Assembly (NCBI GenBank): GCA_964036315.1
Contig: OZ038482.1
Location: forward strand, 12,243,989 to 12,307,988
DNA: 64,000 nt
Direction of reading: 5' to 3'
Source: Acanthosepion esculentum
Lineage: Eukaryota; Mollusca; Cephalopoda; Sepiida; Sepiidae
Of this stretch, positions 49,895 to 62,493 are shown piece by piece. The translations under genes were made by a program, and so were the position numbers. Position 1 is the stretch's first letter, and each line of letters opens with the position of its first letter. Below the pieces are notes generated by a model. That model worked only from the letters and a program-made list of their open reading frames with translations. It was not told the DNA's origin and did no database searches.

Positions 49895-52800
49895 ACAGTA
49901 AATGTGGCACAAGGCCGAAAAAGGGGATGGGGAAAAGGACGGTCATCATTTGTCTTAATTTATAACTTAGCTAACCGCAACCACTGACCCAATCATACAA
50001 AACAATAGTCCTAGCACCAAAACACAATCATACTTGCCTTTCTTACTACATTCACCAAAATACCTCATTGTCTCAATGAAAATCCTAAATAGCCCTCATA
50101 TGTGCAAATCGTTGTCTGTGAGGGGAGGGGAATAAAAACAAGCTAAAAACACCCCAATGATGTATATACAATATGGTAATAAACTATTTACAAGAAACAA
50201 AACAAAATCATGTTAGTAATAAAAAAAAACCCCACAAACATTAAATGTGGCAGAAAAATCAGTTAACTGGAGGAAATTTGATGCAGGGCTATAAGAAAAT
50301 AGAAAAACATTAACCCATCCCAAGCACTCACACAGACATGCATTCATTCTGACAACAAATTCGAAAAACACACACATGAAATGAAAGGCGCCCCGCATCT
50401 ACCAGAGAACTGACATCACTGACCACCTAACAAGGGAGGGGATGGAGAGTTAAACTAAAGGAAAAAAAGGGACAAATAAGGGGGGGGGGGCAGTGAGCAT
50501 ACACACCCTAGCTAAATTTACTGGGAGAGAGAAGAAAAACTAAAATACCAAAAAACCTACACTAGCCTAAATGCAGGGATGGGTTGCCAAAGTTAAAACC
50601 AGGAAAACAATATCCTGATGCCTAACCGGCATCAAAATGCCACTCTAGGTCAGCCCTTTTTACTCGGCACATACACGCAAGATTCACCCACCTTTTGCCA
50701 AATTCTGATGAGGTGAGTCACTGCCTTTCTGTCCTAATCTTGACTTTAAGCTGATGCTTAAAGAACAAGATCAGTTGGGAAGAAGTGAACCTCTCGCCCT
50801 CATAGAAATCCTTATGCGTCATCCAAATCACGACTCTCATAACACCTAGTAAGCAACAGAACACAATGTTCAGCCTTCGTCATCTGTGGCACCACATTGC
50901 TATAAACAGAGGAAAGGTTCAGGAAGAGAAACTCCCTTCCACGCACCCAACCGCAAGCCAACAGACTTATCGTGGTTGATCTTGGCCTGTCACCATCTCA
51001 TACCCACTGATCTCTTTGCTGACTTCGTCAATCTCGGCTCTCCTCGACACAAGAACCGAAATGTCATCAGCATAGGCAGAATACCTGGCTGAGGTGGTAG
51101 CCCCAGGCAGGGAAATTCGGCGCAGGACCGGATTCGCCTTTAACTTGCGAAGGAATGGTTCCAACGCAAGAACGTAAAGCAAAGGCAAAAGCAGACAACC
51201 TTGACGAATGGAGCGAGACAATATGAAAGGCTCCGATCTTCCCCCATTCACCTCCACCAGCGCACCAGGGGTCGCATACAAAAGTCAGGCCCAAAACCAG
51301 CTGCTGAAAGGTCAGCCTCAAGAAACCGATGGTCAACTCTATCGAAGGCCTTGGACTGATCTAAATTGATCAGCGCAGCTTCACTGTCGACTTGTTCTAA
51401 GATCAAGCATACCATATGCAGGTTATCCTGAATAGTCCTGCCCTTCACAGCACAAGTCTGTTCGGAGCCAATCAGACAAGACAAGACAGGACAAGCTGCA
51501 AATGGTTGGCTAAGATCTTTGCCAAAATCTTTAACTCTGTGTTGAACATAGTCAAAAGGGCGAAAGTTATTTAACCCATCCCCACCGTTCTTGTCCTTAC
51601 GCAGCAACTTGATTGTACCCCTGGTGAAGCGTTGGGGTATAAACCCCTGCTTCACCCAGTTGTTGAAGATCAGTTCCAGCAAAGGAACAAAAACGGGCGA
51701 CTGCCTCAAATAAACTTTGTAGGGAAGACCATCTAGTCCCGGAGATTTATCCAGGCCAACCTGTTTCAGTGCTTCCCAGATTTCCGATTCTGTGATGGGA
51801 CCCTCGCACCCAGCCGCTTCAGCTTCCTCGAGGCAGGGAAAGTCGGCTAAATAGGCGTCGAACTGAGCAGGGCTTGGACCGGGCTCCCTGGTGAAAAGAT
51901 CCCGAAAGGCCTTGCATATGTCTGCGTTTGTAGTCATGGTCCACTTATCCGGCAAGGTGACACACATGATATGTCGCCGAGCTGTGCACCGGTTTTCCTC
52001 TGCACGCAATTCAGTGGACATATTTGTAGCCTCAGAGGACATTCTTTTTAACCTAGCCCTAACTACCAGAGCTTGATTCTTCTTGATAAGGAAGGAGGAC
52101 AACAAGGCTATTTCCCCACTATTACGGGATTTCACAGCCCGATCAACTTTTTGTTCTAAAGCCATTTGTGCCGCTAATCTGTCTAGATTGAGTCGACGAC
52201 TAAAGTCTGCAGCAAACGTTTTAATTTTGGATTTTAATTTATCCCACCAGGCGTTCCCAACAACCGCCCGCCCATCAATTCCCTCTGTATCATTAGTAGC
52301 AGCTGGTCCCAGAAATCCTGCTCACCAAATAGTGAACAGTTTAATTTCCAGTACCCAGCCAACCTAGCCTTAGGCTTATCTAAGTTTACACGGACAAGCC
52401 TATGATTCGTATAAACTATATAGTGGAAGCTTGGACACCCTAAAAGCCCTACATCGACTCTCTTAACTAAGACTCAGTCGAGGTAGCTAGCAAGTGTCCC
52501 AGGAGCCGAGTTGCCACTATTTGTCAAAATCCATGCTACCTCCCGAGGGTGCTCATTCCGGTACTTATCAACAAGATCAAACTCATTGATAAAGTCCCGA
52601 AATGATTTCACGTCCCGGTTGTTAGTACCTGAATTTTGCCCTATACGATCTATATCAGGATCAAAGACGGCATTCCAATCTCCCGCTAAAACTACCTGAT
52701 GAGATGTCAAGTACGGCCCGATCTGCCGAAACAAAGCAGGTCACTCGGAATGCTTATTCAGCGCATAAACCCCAGTTGTAGAGCCTTATCCTTTATGGTA

Positions 52801-53290
52801 ACATCCAGCACACAAAGCCTGCCCGCCGGATCTGCAAAGACAAGAGTACATGCAGCCTTCAAAGACTTGCTCACTAGCCAAGAGACACCCCTCGAACGAC
52901 CATCAAAACATGCTGAATAAAGTGAGAACCCCTTAGACAGCAACTCCTCACGTTCATAAGAAGAAAACCGGGTCTCTTGCACACAACACACATTCACCCC
53001 GAAGCGCTGAAGGTCGCGAGAGATCCTCGCCCTGCAAGACTCAGACCTCAGGCCCCAGACATTTATACTTGCTAACCAGAGTGCCATAATGAAAACAGAT
53101 GAGGGTTGTAGTACTGGTTTAAACATGGTCGGGGTAAGGATACAAACAGCTTCTCCCATAGACCCATGGCCTATCTCAGTCTTGATGGAGCCGACTTGGG
53201 AGATTCCGCCGATATCACAGGGGAAAGTCAATTTTAGAGCTTTATACAGGGAGGGGTGAACTAAAACTGGGACCCTCCCTGCACAAAATT
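49895..53290 (-). pseudogene. Tx1-like LINE with endonuclease and reverse transcriptase, degraded
   Basis: The minus strand holds an AP-type endonuclease (from about 53100: LASINVWGLRSESCRARISR, VCCVQETRF, VVLAGDWNAVFDPDIDRIG, a SYLD motif and TNHRLVRV). A linker comes next, then a reverse transcriptase with DKSPGLDGLPYKVYL, CAVKGRTIQDNLHMV, AALINLDQSKAFDRVDHRFL, SIRQGCLLLPLLYVLALEP and the catalytic SAYADDISVLVS near 51070. The expected SDH of the endonuclease reads TNH here. Several frameshifts, an in-frame stop after SYLD and a shortened C-terminal region make it inactive. The segment 49895-50640 is its 3' UTR, ending in CCTTGTGCCACATTT. Two further 3' ends lie at 62494 and 63384. It cuts the Copia remnant. 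Confidence 0.88.
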
Positions 53291-54365
53291 ATTGAAAGAT
53301 GAATGGGAGGAAATTACTGCTGATTTTTGTAAAAAAAAATTAATTAGATCATGTGGCTGACGATGCAGAGAAGTCATTGAAAATAAGGGGATGTTTAGCA
53401 AATATTAAATTTTGTTGATATTTTGTTCACAATCGAGTATTAACAAGATCGTTCCTTAACTTTTGTCCAGTAGCTTATTTCCTTTGTTCCATTTAATATT
53501 TAAAAAAAAAACTATTATGTAAATTTTTGTAACCTTGTATAATATTTATGCATTACACCCTAATCTTTATTCGGTAAAAATTTAATTGCTAATCATGCAT
53601 TACTTTTTAAGTAATACACATATTTGTCTTTGTTGTTTCCTTTCATTATATTATGGCCACTACTGTATATATACTCACACACTTGAGGAATAAAACAATG
53701 AACCAGTCTTCAAATCGTCCCTGGGTCATCCATGCTTTATGGTTTGAGTAATAATGCTAATGTTCTTGAATGGTTGTGGATTTTCGCTGTGGTAGATAAT
53801 GAAAGGTTTAATCTTAAACCCTGTGACGTTGCCACCAAGTAGAAGTGGGTAATTCAGTTTGCCTGTCGTTTGCGATGACTGAAATGGATTAAAGTGCTTG
53901 CTTTCGTCCAGTCCTCTGGTCTACCAACTGAGCTGTCTCTAGTGACCTCTTATTCTATGTCTCGTTAGTACGCCGTCACACCAATAATACACTCTGTTGT
54001 CTTCCTCCCAGACTCCCAGCGATTTATGCCCACGTTGGAGGCAACTAAAATTTGCATACGAGACTTCTCGTTTGCCCAAGACTTCTGGTTTTATAAATTC
54101 AAGCTGGTTTGAATTCTTAGTCCTTTTTTATTTTTTCCCCTGCACATCAGCCTGCAATCTTTCAGCAGGATCTGACATGCCAAGCAAATTCACTTTGTTC
54201 CTCACGCTCCCACCTGATCTCATTATCACATAGATAACAGGGTGGGGGGGAGAACGCCTTTGTAGAGCTTGAGGGGATGCTTCCGGTGGCAGTACTGCCA
54301 TGTCTACCATAGATGCTAGAGACACAGCACAGCAAGCCCAAGCAAACAGTGTTTACAAAGAGTGG
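53291..54365. other. Unassigned region between LINE and Penelope-like element
   Basis: The first part is AT-rich. Around 53640-54330 composition is more balanced, with an AATAAA near 53690 and a short open frame with no similarity that I recognise. It may be LTR or other retroelement sequence. Confidence 0.35.
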
Positions 54366-55815
54366 GTCACCTGGACCTGATGAACAGCGTCTCCAACACC
54401 TTCAGATGGAATAACAAGTGTGCTCTGGCCAAAACAGAACCAGCTCACACTAAAATCCATAGCACAGGTCTGATTATTTATCAAGCGATCCGCTATAGAA
54501 GACCTGTATGTATTTCAAATGGTATCACCCAACGAGAAATTTTAAAGTATTTTAGCAGGCGTGTCTTGTTTAATCCTATCATCTAAACGCTGTGTCGTTT
54601 TACCTATGTAGTTGAGTCCACAAGTACATTTAAATTAATAACAATTAATATGATGGGGGATAGAACGTCTTCACACATAGATGAAAGGACAGACTTGGAT
54701 TGAAAAACAATACTAACGTTAGCTGCATAATAACACTCACGTGAACAAAATGAAATCCGCTTAGCGAAGAACTCACTAATCCTACCCAACCCCGGTAAAT
54801 GAAGATAGACGGACATTTACCAACTGTAGCAAGTTTAATTTTATTAAACCTTGCAGTCTTATCCGAATAACTGATTGAACAATGTCCAATGGATAACCAT
54901 TGTTCACAAGGATACTAGTTAAACAACTAATTTCCTCTTTCAAGGTGTTATCTGAACAAATCATTAACGCCTTATGGTTCAAAGTCCTAATCAAATTAAT
55001 CTTTTGTTTAGGACCAATTGAGTATAGAGACCCATAAAAGTAGACTTCCTATAAACTGAAGTAATAAACGAGGAAGGTGTTCTGTGGACTAGAAGGGCAA
55101 TGAACCATTGACCTCCTTATCTACTGTAAATTTAAGGGCAGGATGAACACCGTTGAGTAGGGAGAAAAATTGATCAACATCCGATTCATGATTAAACACC
55201 AAAAGTGTCATCCACATAACAAAAGTAAATCTTGGGCTGGGAAGAACCAAAAAGAAGATTTTCTTTGTAAAATCCCACAAAAATATTCACCAAAACAGGA
55301 CCCAAAGGGGACCCCATTGCTACACCATCAATCTGATGATACATGATATTATCAAAACTAAAATCGACAGACATGGTGGCAAATTTCATGAGTTCAACAA
55401 AACATCTTCAGATATAGTCAGAGGTGTTAAATTACTGCGATATAAAATATCGCTGCAAATATCAATAGTCTCTGATAAAGGAACACAAGTGAAGAGGCTG
55501 CAGATGTCAAACGAACACCTAAATCCATCAGTGGCATCACAATTCCGAATGAATTGGGGGGAAAAAGTAAAAATCTTTAATACAAAAGGAACTATAATGC
55601 TGCAAAACTGGTTGCAACATCATAGCCAGTCACTTTGCAACTTTATGCTGAGAAGACCCAATCATCGACAGTATGGGTCTCAATGGGACACCCTCCTTAT
55701 GTATCTGGGGTCATCCATACAGACGGGGACGAATAGAGCCGGACGGTCTCAATTGCTCCGCCATTTCAGAGGAAAGAACACTACTTTTTGCCCATTTGAC
55801 AAGATGTTTCTGAAA

Positions 55816-56307
55816 TTGAATTTCAGAAGTCAGTGTGGAGTCGTGAGTGTCAATGGAACCTACGGTGTTCACTTCTCCATTTTGATTCAGAGAAAGAAAT
55901 AGAACTGGCATAAGAATGAGCCAAATCCTTCAATTATGCTTGAAAGTCACTAGATTTATCACCAGACACAGGTTGAATCTTGAATTTCAGAAGTCGGTGT
56001 GGAGTCATGCGTGTCAATGAAACCAACGGTGTTCACTTCTCCATTTCGATTCAGAGAAAGAAATAGAACTGGCATAAGAATGAGCCAAATCCTTCAATTA
56101 TGCTTGAAAGTCACTAGATTTATCACCAGACACAGGTTGAATCTTGAATTTCAGAAGTCAGTGTGGAGTCATGCGTGTCAATGGAACCAACGGTGTTCAC
56201 TTCTCCATTTTGATTCAGAGAAAGAAATAGAACTGGCATAAGAATGAGCCAAATCCTTCAATTATGCTTGAAAGTCACTAGATTTATCACCAGACACAGG
56301 TTGAATC
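55816..56307. repeat. 164-bp tandem triplication inside the Penelope-like element
   Basis: Copies start at 55816, 55980 and 56144 (TTGAATTTCAGAAGTC...), differ by only a few bases, and stop at the divergence after GGTTGAATCTT. The minus strand of each copy encodes Penelope-type sequence (for example LFLSLNQNGEVNTV). Confidence 0.95.
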
Positions 56308-56638
56308 TTCGAGAGTTGAACATAAAATACTTCAAATTTAGAAAAAAAAAATTTTCCCTATTAATAAGTAAAAGGAATGCCTAAAGTCTAGGCCATGGGC
56401 CAAGATAGCAAGCTCAATCTCTGCAGGAGAATAAGAGGACAAATTAACTACATTTTTTTATAGCATTTAGTTCAACCATACAGCCAAATCTCTTGGAGAT
56501 AAGATGTTTTAACTTATTCTGAAAACTGCTAGCCATCTCAGAACGACAGCACACAGATATCAGACCTAAATAACGGGCAAGATGGGTCCTATCAAAATAT
56601 GATAAATAATTACATGCCCAACGCCACAACAGATTATA

Positions 56639-57890
56639 CAGGGTGCGTAAGGTATCTGAAGACACCATAAACACTTTTAGAAAAACAGAAAATGAAACTG
56701 TTAAATCGTTGAAATTACAATTTCTTGTAACAAAACAAATAAATATAATATTAATCTACGTTTTATTCTATATATCCTCCTTCAGCTTCTATCACCGACT
56801 CAATTCGAGTTCGAAAGCGACTGCAAGCTTTGATCAGGTGGTCTTTATTTATGTCCTCCATTCCTCGGGCTATTGCTTCCATCAGAGAGGATTTGGTGTT
56901 ATGAGGATGCTTATTAACTTCCTTTTCAACGATGCCCCACACGTAATAATCCAAAGGATTAAGGTCTGGTGAGTTAGGAGGCCATAAGTTTGGTGTGACA
57001 TGATCATGAAAATTCTCAGCCATCCTATCCTGGGTTTTGAAAGCTTTATGGGATGGTGCCGAATCTTGTTGGAAGACATAGGCCGTTCCATTAGCTACAT
57101 AGCTATCCAAGGCTTAACAATGGTTTGAAGAGTCTCGGCATCTGCATTGACTCTAAGGCCCTGTGGAAAAAAAATGAGGCATGATGTGCCCTTCACTGCT
57201 AACAACACCGAAAACCATCACTGTTGCTGGAAACTTTGTGTGCATAACAGTTGGAACTTCAATGGCGTCCGCACATAGCCACCTATCATTTCTTCGATTG
57301 ACTTTTTGATCCTGGTCGAAGTTTTTTTCATCGGAGAAAAACCAAAGACACTTCTGTTCTTCTGGATGCTTCAATTTGTTTAAGAGTCGTTTTGCACACA
57401 TTAAACGATTCTCTTGAGTTTTTGTTGACATGAACTGACCTCGCCGAAGAACGTATGATTTGTATCTGAGGTCTTGAACAACATTCCTTATTGTTCCTTC
57501 AGACACTTGAAGATCTTTGGCAAGATGTCGCATTGATGTCCCAGGATTTTCGTCGATCATGCCATGCACCCTTCTGACAAACTCGGGTGTTCTGAGTGAG
57601 TCAGAACATTGGCAATGCTGTTTTCTCTTGCTCGTGGCCAATTCATCACCATTGTTTTTATTTAGCTCCTTTCTAACTTTGCAAACGAAAGATCTGGCGA
57701 CTTTTAGAAATCTTGCAATTTCTGAATTGCTGTGTTTTGCCTTTATCGACACTATTACAGCGTATCTTTTCATTTCATTAGTTATAGTAGTATCTGCTAT
57801 GGGATCTTCTGAAAGCAAAAAACATTAATTAGTATATTTTTAATTTAAATTACAAAAATATAAGTGTTCTCAAATACCTTGCGCACCCTG
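56639..57890 (-). mobile_element. mariner-family element (DD37D) with both inverted repeats; transposase frameshifted
   Basis: The 1,252-bp element has CAGGGTGCGTAAGGTAT at the left and its near-exact inverse at the right, with TA on both sides. The transposase reads on the minus strand from 57818. It has a helix-turn-helix N-terminus (SNSEIARFLKVARSFVCKV), the first catalytic Asp in FSDEKNFDQDQKVNRRN, the second in VFQQDSAPSHK and the third in SPDLNPLDYYVWG. By my count 37 residues separate the last two, so it is DD37D. Frameshifts near the T-run at 57165-57172 and around 57110 break the protein. It sits inside the Penelope-like element and so inserted later. Confidence 0.92.
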
Positions 57891-58250
57891 TATTTTCTTT
57901 GTAGGTCAAAATCCTGATTAGAAAATTGTAAGAGAAAGTCCTTAATAAAGTCTCTCTATCATCCAACCAGACAACAACTTTGCCCGCCTAATCCGAAAAG
58001 AAATAAAAGGCGGACAAACCTGGTGCTGAAGACAAGAATGTAAAAAATGTTGTCTTCACCTTCAATGTTTCAATTTTAGACCTAATCTGTAAAATTTTAT
58101 TCAATTTTCTAATTAAATCAGGGGAGTATCTTTTCTTAAAATATTTAAATGTTTTTAACAGTACAAAATGTATTGTGGCATTAAAGGCAAATTTTTTACT
58201 ATAGGCCATGATAAATTTTAAAACAAAACACAAGTCGACCGGTTTTGTCC

Positions 58251-58980
58251 CCCTCTCGTCAACTGTAAACAGGGTAACAAATTATGAGAAGGAAGTCTGT
58301 CGCAGATGACGTGAATGAATGAACAGGGGGGAAAAATATATATATATATATATATATATTTTACTCGTTATTAGCCTCCCACCTCTTTTAGAATGTAATC
58401 CTCACAATCTGAAGACTGAATTTTCAACATTTTCTATTTTTTTCAAAATGGATGACTCTGTGGAGTCTTCTACAGGAAGTGTATTAGGTCCTACTAGTCC
58501 CATGTGGAAGAGTGTCTGATGTCTATCTGCTATCCTTTCGTGTCGTTTCAGACATCCTGATTTATGAGGATACATTCTCAATGGTTGGTTTCACACACAA
58601 CTTGGAAGAAACAAATAAAAATATATAAATCGACACTCCTCTTCATATTATAAATACAACAAAATATCTATAAATTCAAGTTCAACACAAAGCCTGTACC
58701 AACTGTATGGCTAATGCATGTAAATATTAATCCACCATGCATTGAAGCATGTATTAGTATATGGGTGTATCTTCCACACAGTTTACTGACTGTGTTACGA
58801 AGAATAGCGCGTTCTAGCCTTCCAGTAGCACACCGATACTAATATTAGCATTGGTGTAGCCATTGATACACTAACACTGAATGCGAATATTAAAAAAAAC
58901 GAAATACGCGAGCGTAACAAATAAAAACATTTAATATGGCAAACAACCTTCGTCCATATATTTAAAAGATTTGCACATGT
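58251..58980. other. Region before the minisatellite, unassigned
   Basis: Contains a (TA) run at 58336-58359 and moderately AT-rich sequence. No gene was recognised. Confidence 0.4.
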
Positions 58981-60606
58981 CCCAAAACAAATAATTGTTG
59001 ATATTGTCCCAAAACAAATAATTGTTGATATTGTCCCAAAACAAATAATTGTTGATATTGTCCCAAAACAAATAATTGTTCATATTGTCCCAAAACAAAT
59101 AATTGTTCATATTGTCCCAAAACAAATAATTGTTCATATTGTCCCAAAACAAATAATTGTTCATATTGTCCCAAAACAAATAATTGTTGATATTGTCCCA
59201 AAACAAATAATTGTTGATATTGTCCCAAAACAAATAATTGTTGATATTGTCCCAAAACAAATAATTGTTGATATTGTCCCAAAACAAATAATTGTTGATA
59301 TTGTCCCAAAACAAATAATTGTTGATATTGTCCCAAAACAAATAATTGTTGATATTGTCCCAAAACAAATAATTGTTGATATTGTCCCAAAACAAATAAT
59401 TGTTGATATTGTCCCAAAACAAATAATTGTTGATATTGTCCCAAAACAAATAATTGTTGATATTGTCCCAAAACAAATAATTGTTGATATTGTCCCAAAA
59501 CAAATAATTGTTGATATTGTCCCAAAACAAATAATTGTTGATATTGTCCCAAAACAAATAATTGTTGATATTGTCCCAAAACAAATAATTGTTGATATTG
59601 TCCCAAAACAAATAATTGTTGATATTGTCCCAAAACAAATAATTGTTGATATTGTCCCAAAACAAATAATTGTTGATATTGTCCCAAAACAAATAATTGT
59701 TGATATTGTCCCAAAACAAATAATTGTTGATATTGTCCCAAAACAAATAATTGTTGATATTGTCCCAAAACAAATAATTGTTGATATTGTCCCAAAACAA
59801 ATAATTGTTGATATTGTCCCAAAACAAATAATTGTTGATATTGTCCCAAAACAAATAATTGTTGATATTGTCCCAAAACAAATAATTGTTGATATTGTCC
59901 CAAAACAAATAATTGTTGATATTGTCCCAAAACAAATAATTGTTGATATTGTCCCAAAACAAATAATTGTTGATATTGTCCCAAAACAAATAATTGTTGA
60001 TATTGTCCCAAAACAAATAATTGTTGATATTGTCCCAAAACAAATAATTGTTGATATTGTCCCAAAACAAATAATTGTTGATATTGTCCCAAAACAAATA
60101 ATTGTTGATATTGTCCCAAAACAAATAATTGTTGATATTGTCCCAAAACAAATAATTGTTGATATTGTCCCAAAACAAATAATTGTTGATATTGTCCCAA
60201 AACAAATAATTGTTGATATTGTCCCAAAACAAATAATTGTTGATATTGTCCCAAAACAAATAATTGTTGATATTGTCCCAAAACAAATAATTGTTGATAT
60301 TGTCCCAAAACAAATAATTGTTGATATTGTCCCAAAACAAATAATTGTTGATATTGTCCCAAAACAAATAATTGTTGATATTGTCCCAAAACAAATAATT
60401 GTTGATATTGTCCCAAAACAAATAATTGTTGATATTGTCCCAAAACAAATAATTGTTGATATTGTCCCAAAACAAATAATTGTTGATATTGTCCCAAAAC
60501 AAATAATTGTTCATATTGTCCCAAAACAAATAATTGTTCATATTGTCCCAAAACAAATAATTGTTCATATTGTCCCAAAACAAATAATTGTTCATATTGT
60601 CCCAAA
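58981..60606. repeat. 27-bp minisatellite, exactly 60 copies
   Basis: The unit CCCAAAACAAATAATTGTTG+ATATTGT fills 1,620 bp with no length change, then a partial CCCAAA. Only one position varies (TTGAT or TTCAT): units 4-7 and 57-60 carry C, all others G. Two minus-strand frames stay open for over 550 codons (a nine-residue repeat such as NINNYLFWD) purely because the unit is 27 bp. There is no start context, domain or neighbouring exon to support a gene. Confidence 0.97.
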
Positions 60607-61179
60607 GGAACGAGGAGGTTAAACAGAATTAGAACAAAGCAATAACATACCAATTTTTATGGACTTTGGTCGTCCTCAGAAACATGAATAATTTTGGTTT
60701 CGTTAGGCCGTACACATGTCAACCAGTTACCACGTGTGTGTATGCCCCGGCGGTCAGAGAGGTAAAGAGGTCGTTCCTTCCAGAACGGAAGTAAAGACAA
60801 AAAAAGGCAGTTCTACTCACTAAAACGGGCCCACAACTCTCATGAGCTAAAGCAAAGGGAAGACAACTGTGGTCTCCCTACACCTGTTTCCTCAGCTTTC
60901 TTCCTAAAGATCTTGAACTCCCTATCATTTACAATTCAGAAAGTCCTTGCGATACATATAGGCACATGATGACATGAAAATTCTGGTGTACACTAATCAC
61001 ATCATTACACTAATAAACACATCTATGCATCTACCCCAGGCTGCAGATAGATACTCTAGGTGATATTATATGTTTATACAACTAGGCCAAAAATAATTGA
61101 AAATAAATACTAATAAAAAGTGTGGTGTGATAAATATGTTTGAGTATGTCAATATAAGTATGTCTGGCTGGAGATAGTA
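60607..61179. other. Unassigned region right of the minisatellite
   Basis: Composition is less AT-rich at 60650-60900 (GCCCCGGCGGTCAGAGAGG). No coding region or known repeat was recognised. Confidence 0.4.
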
Positions 61180-61720
61180 GAAAGTGCTTGTTCTCAAGGT
61201 GGGATGGGTATTGTATGGTTGCTGTGGCAGCCGTTCTTGGGCCCTGGAACAAAATACTGGCTGGATCCCCCTTATCACAGGCCCTGCATGCCAGTTATTG
61301 CAGTCCATAAGAACTACTTTCTTAGGCAGTCTAACAATTTCTCTCTCCCCAGTCCTTTATTACTTCTTCATCCTGCTATATCAAGTTGAAGAGATAGGTC
61401 ATTTCCTTTATGGGGGTGCCAACTCCATGTTTTAGTATTTCTAAAGTCACCTTATCAAGCTCAGCTGCCTTGTAGTTCTTTAGGTGAACGATAGTTTGTA
61501 TGATTTTTTTCTTTTGATATCTCATTAGTGGCCACTTGAAGGTTTTTCTACTGGTAGTCTCTCTTTAGAGAAGTCACAGGTTGGCTGGTTCTGGCTGATT
61601 CAATACCTTTTTATAGAGACTATTATAGAAGGGAAATAAAGTTCTCAATGTCTTTTTGGTATGTCCATTTTCTTTTTCCGGTCCAGAAGTAAGTTAGAGT
61701 GAGTAGTGATATGAATGGTT
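61180..61720 (-). pseudogene. LINE reverse-transcriptase fragment (N-terminal RT part)
   Basis: The minus strand reads, across frames, LYKKVLNQPEPAN, then IVHLKNYKAAELDKVTLEIL and DCNNWHAGPVIRG. These correspond to the LKNGKAAGPDxIPAEIL and NWRGI motifs of a common animal non-LTR reverse transcriptase. Stops and frameshifts are frequent. The YADD region is absent. Confidence 0.65.
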
Positions 61721-62149
61721 ATAATGGTTTGAGCTCAAGTCAGCTTTGCACTGAGTTGGAACGACTAAAGTAAATGTGAAATAAAAGTAAATGTTGAATA
61801 TTGGTGAAGCTTTTGCAAAACGTGTCCGAACATTATGTGCTGGAAAGTGAATAGAGTTCAGTTGACTGGGAAAAAGAAACATTCTGAGCAGAGACATCTT
61901 ATGCCACTACTGCTACATCATAGAGCAAAAGGAAGAGGAAGGAAATGTTTATTTCATAGAACTTAAACAGCACCACCTCGCGTGCATTTCGTGAAGCTAA
62001 GTGGGGTAATAAAACATATCAGCTGCAAATATCATCTCCTATATCCACTCCTCATGTCCCGGTTTGGTCACAATGGATGTGAGGAGTGGAGATATGAGGA
62101 AAAAAAAATCACATGAAATCCCTTTTATGTCCAGAAAGAGGAGGATTTA

Positions 62150-62493
62150 ATTCCCAAACCTGTTCAGCATCTTCAAAGAGAAAATTTTGTGCCAGCTGCA
62201 GACCAGATGTTGCTGATTGTATAGACCTCCACTTGTTTTGAATTCAACATTGACTCCTTAACTTAGGTCAGAGAATGCTTTTTCAATCATAGCAGAAAAG
62301 AAAACTGCAAAGGAGGAGCAAGAATGCAGCTTTGCTTTGTCCTGTTGGAGACAAAAAAGGCATCCAATTGCACACTTCCTGACCTTACAAAAGCTTTCAT
62401 TCCTTCATGGAAGGAGATATGGAGCATTTTTTCTGGAACACCTAATTTTGACAAAACTTCCCAAAGAGCAGTAGATTTATTTCTGATCATACA
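62150..62493 (-). pseudogene. LINE reverse-transcriptase fragment (middle RT part)
   Basis: The minus strand gives STALWEVLSKLGVPEKMLHI, SFHEGMKAFVRSGSVQLDAF and NRTKQSCILAPPLQFSF, matching the region before the catalytic box of the same LINE type as 61180-61720. It is cut at its upstream side by the Tx1-like 3' end beginning at 62494. Confidence 0.7.

Larger units (their letters stand above)
54366..58250 (-). pseudogene. Penelope-like element with RT and GIY-YIG-type C-terminus, split by a mariner
   Basis: Read on the minus strand, the N-terminal region includes NLSSYSPAEIELAILAHGLD. It is followed by a degraded RT with MAEQLRPSGS, YHQIDGVAMGSPLGPVLVN+IFVGF and IYFCYVDDTF (YVDD catalytic box, near 55210). 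Then come LNHKALMICSDNTLKEEISC, SVYLHLPGLGRISEFFAKR and, at 54560-54620, CTCGLNYIGKTTQRLDDRIK, a YIG motif of the GIY-YIG endonuclease that Penelope elements carry. Many frameshifts and stops are present. The mariner 56639-57890 interrupts the 5' part, and 57893-58250 is tentatively the same element's upstream end. A 164-bp segment is triplicated at 55816-56307. Confidence 0.8.

Noticed and set aside
58981..60606. CRISPR-like array
   Set aside because: The repeats are directly adjacent with no unique spacers, and the host is an animal.
58931..60653. Very long open frames (over 550 codons) across the 60-copy array
   Set aside because: They stay open only because the unit is 27 bp. Two frames are open at once, and there is no domain, codon signal or exon context.
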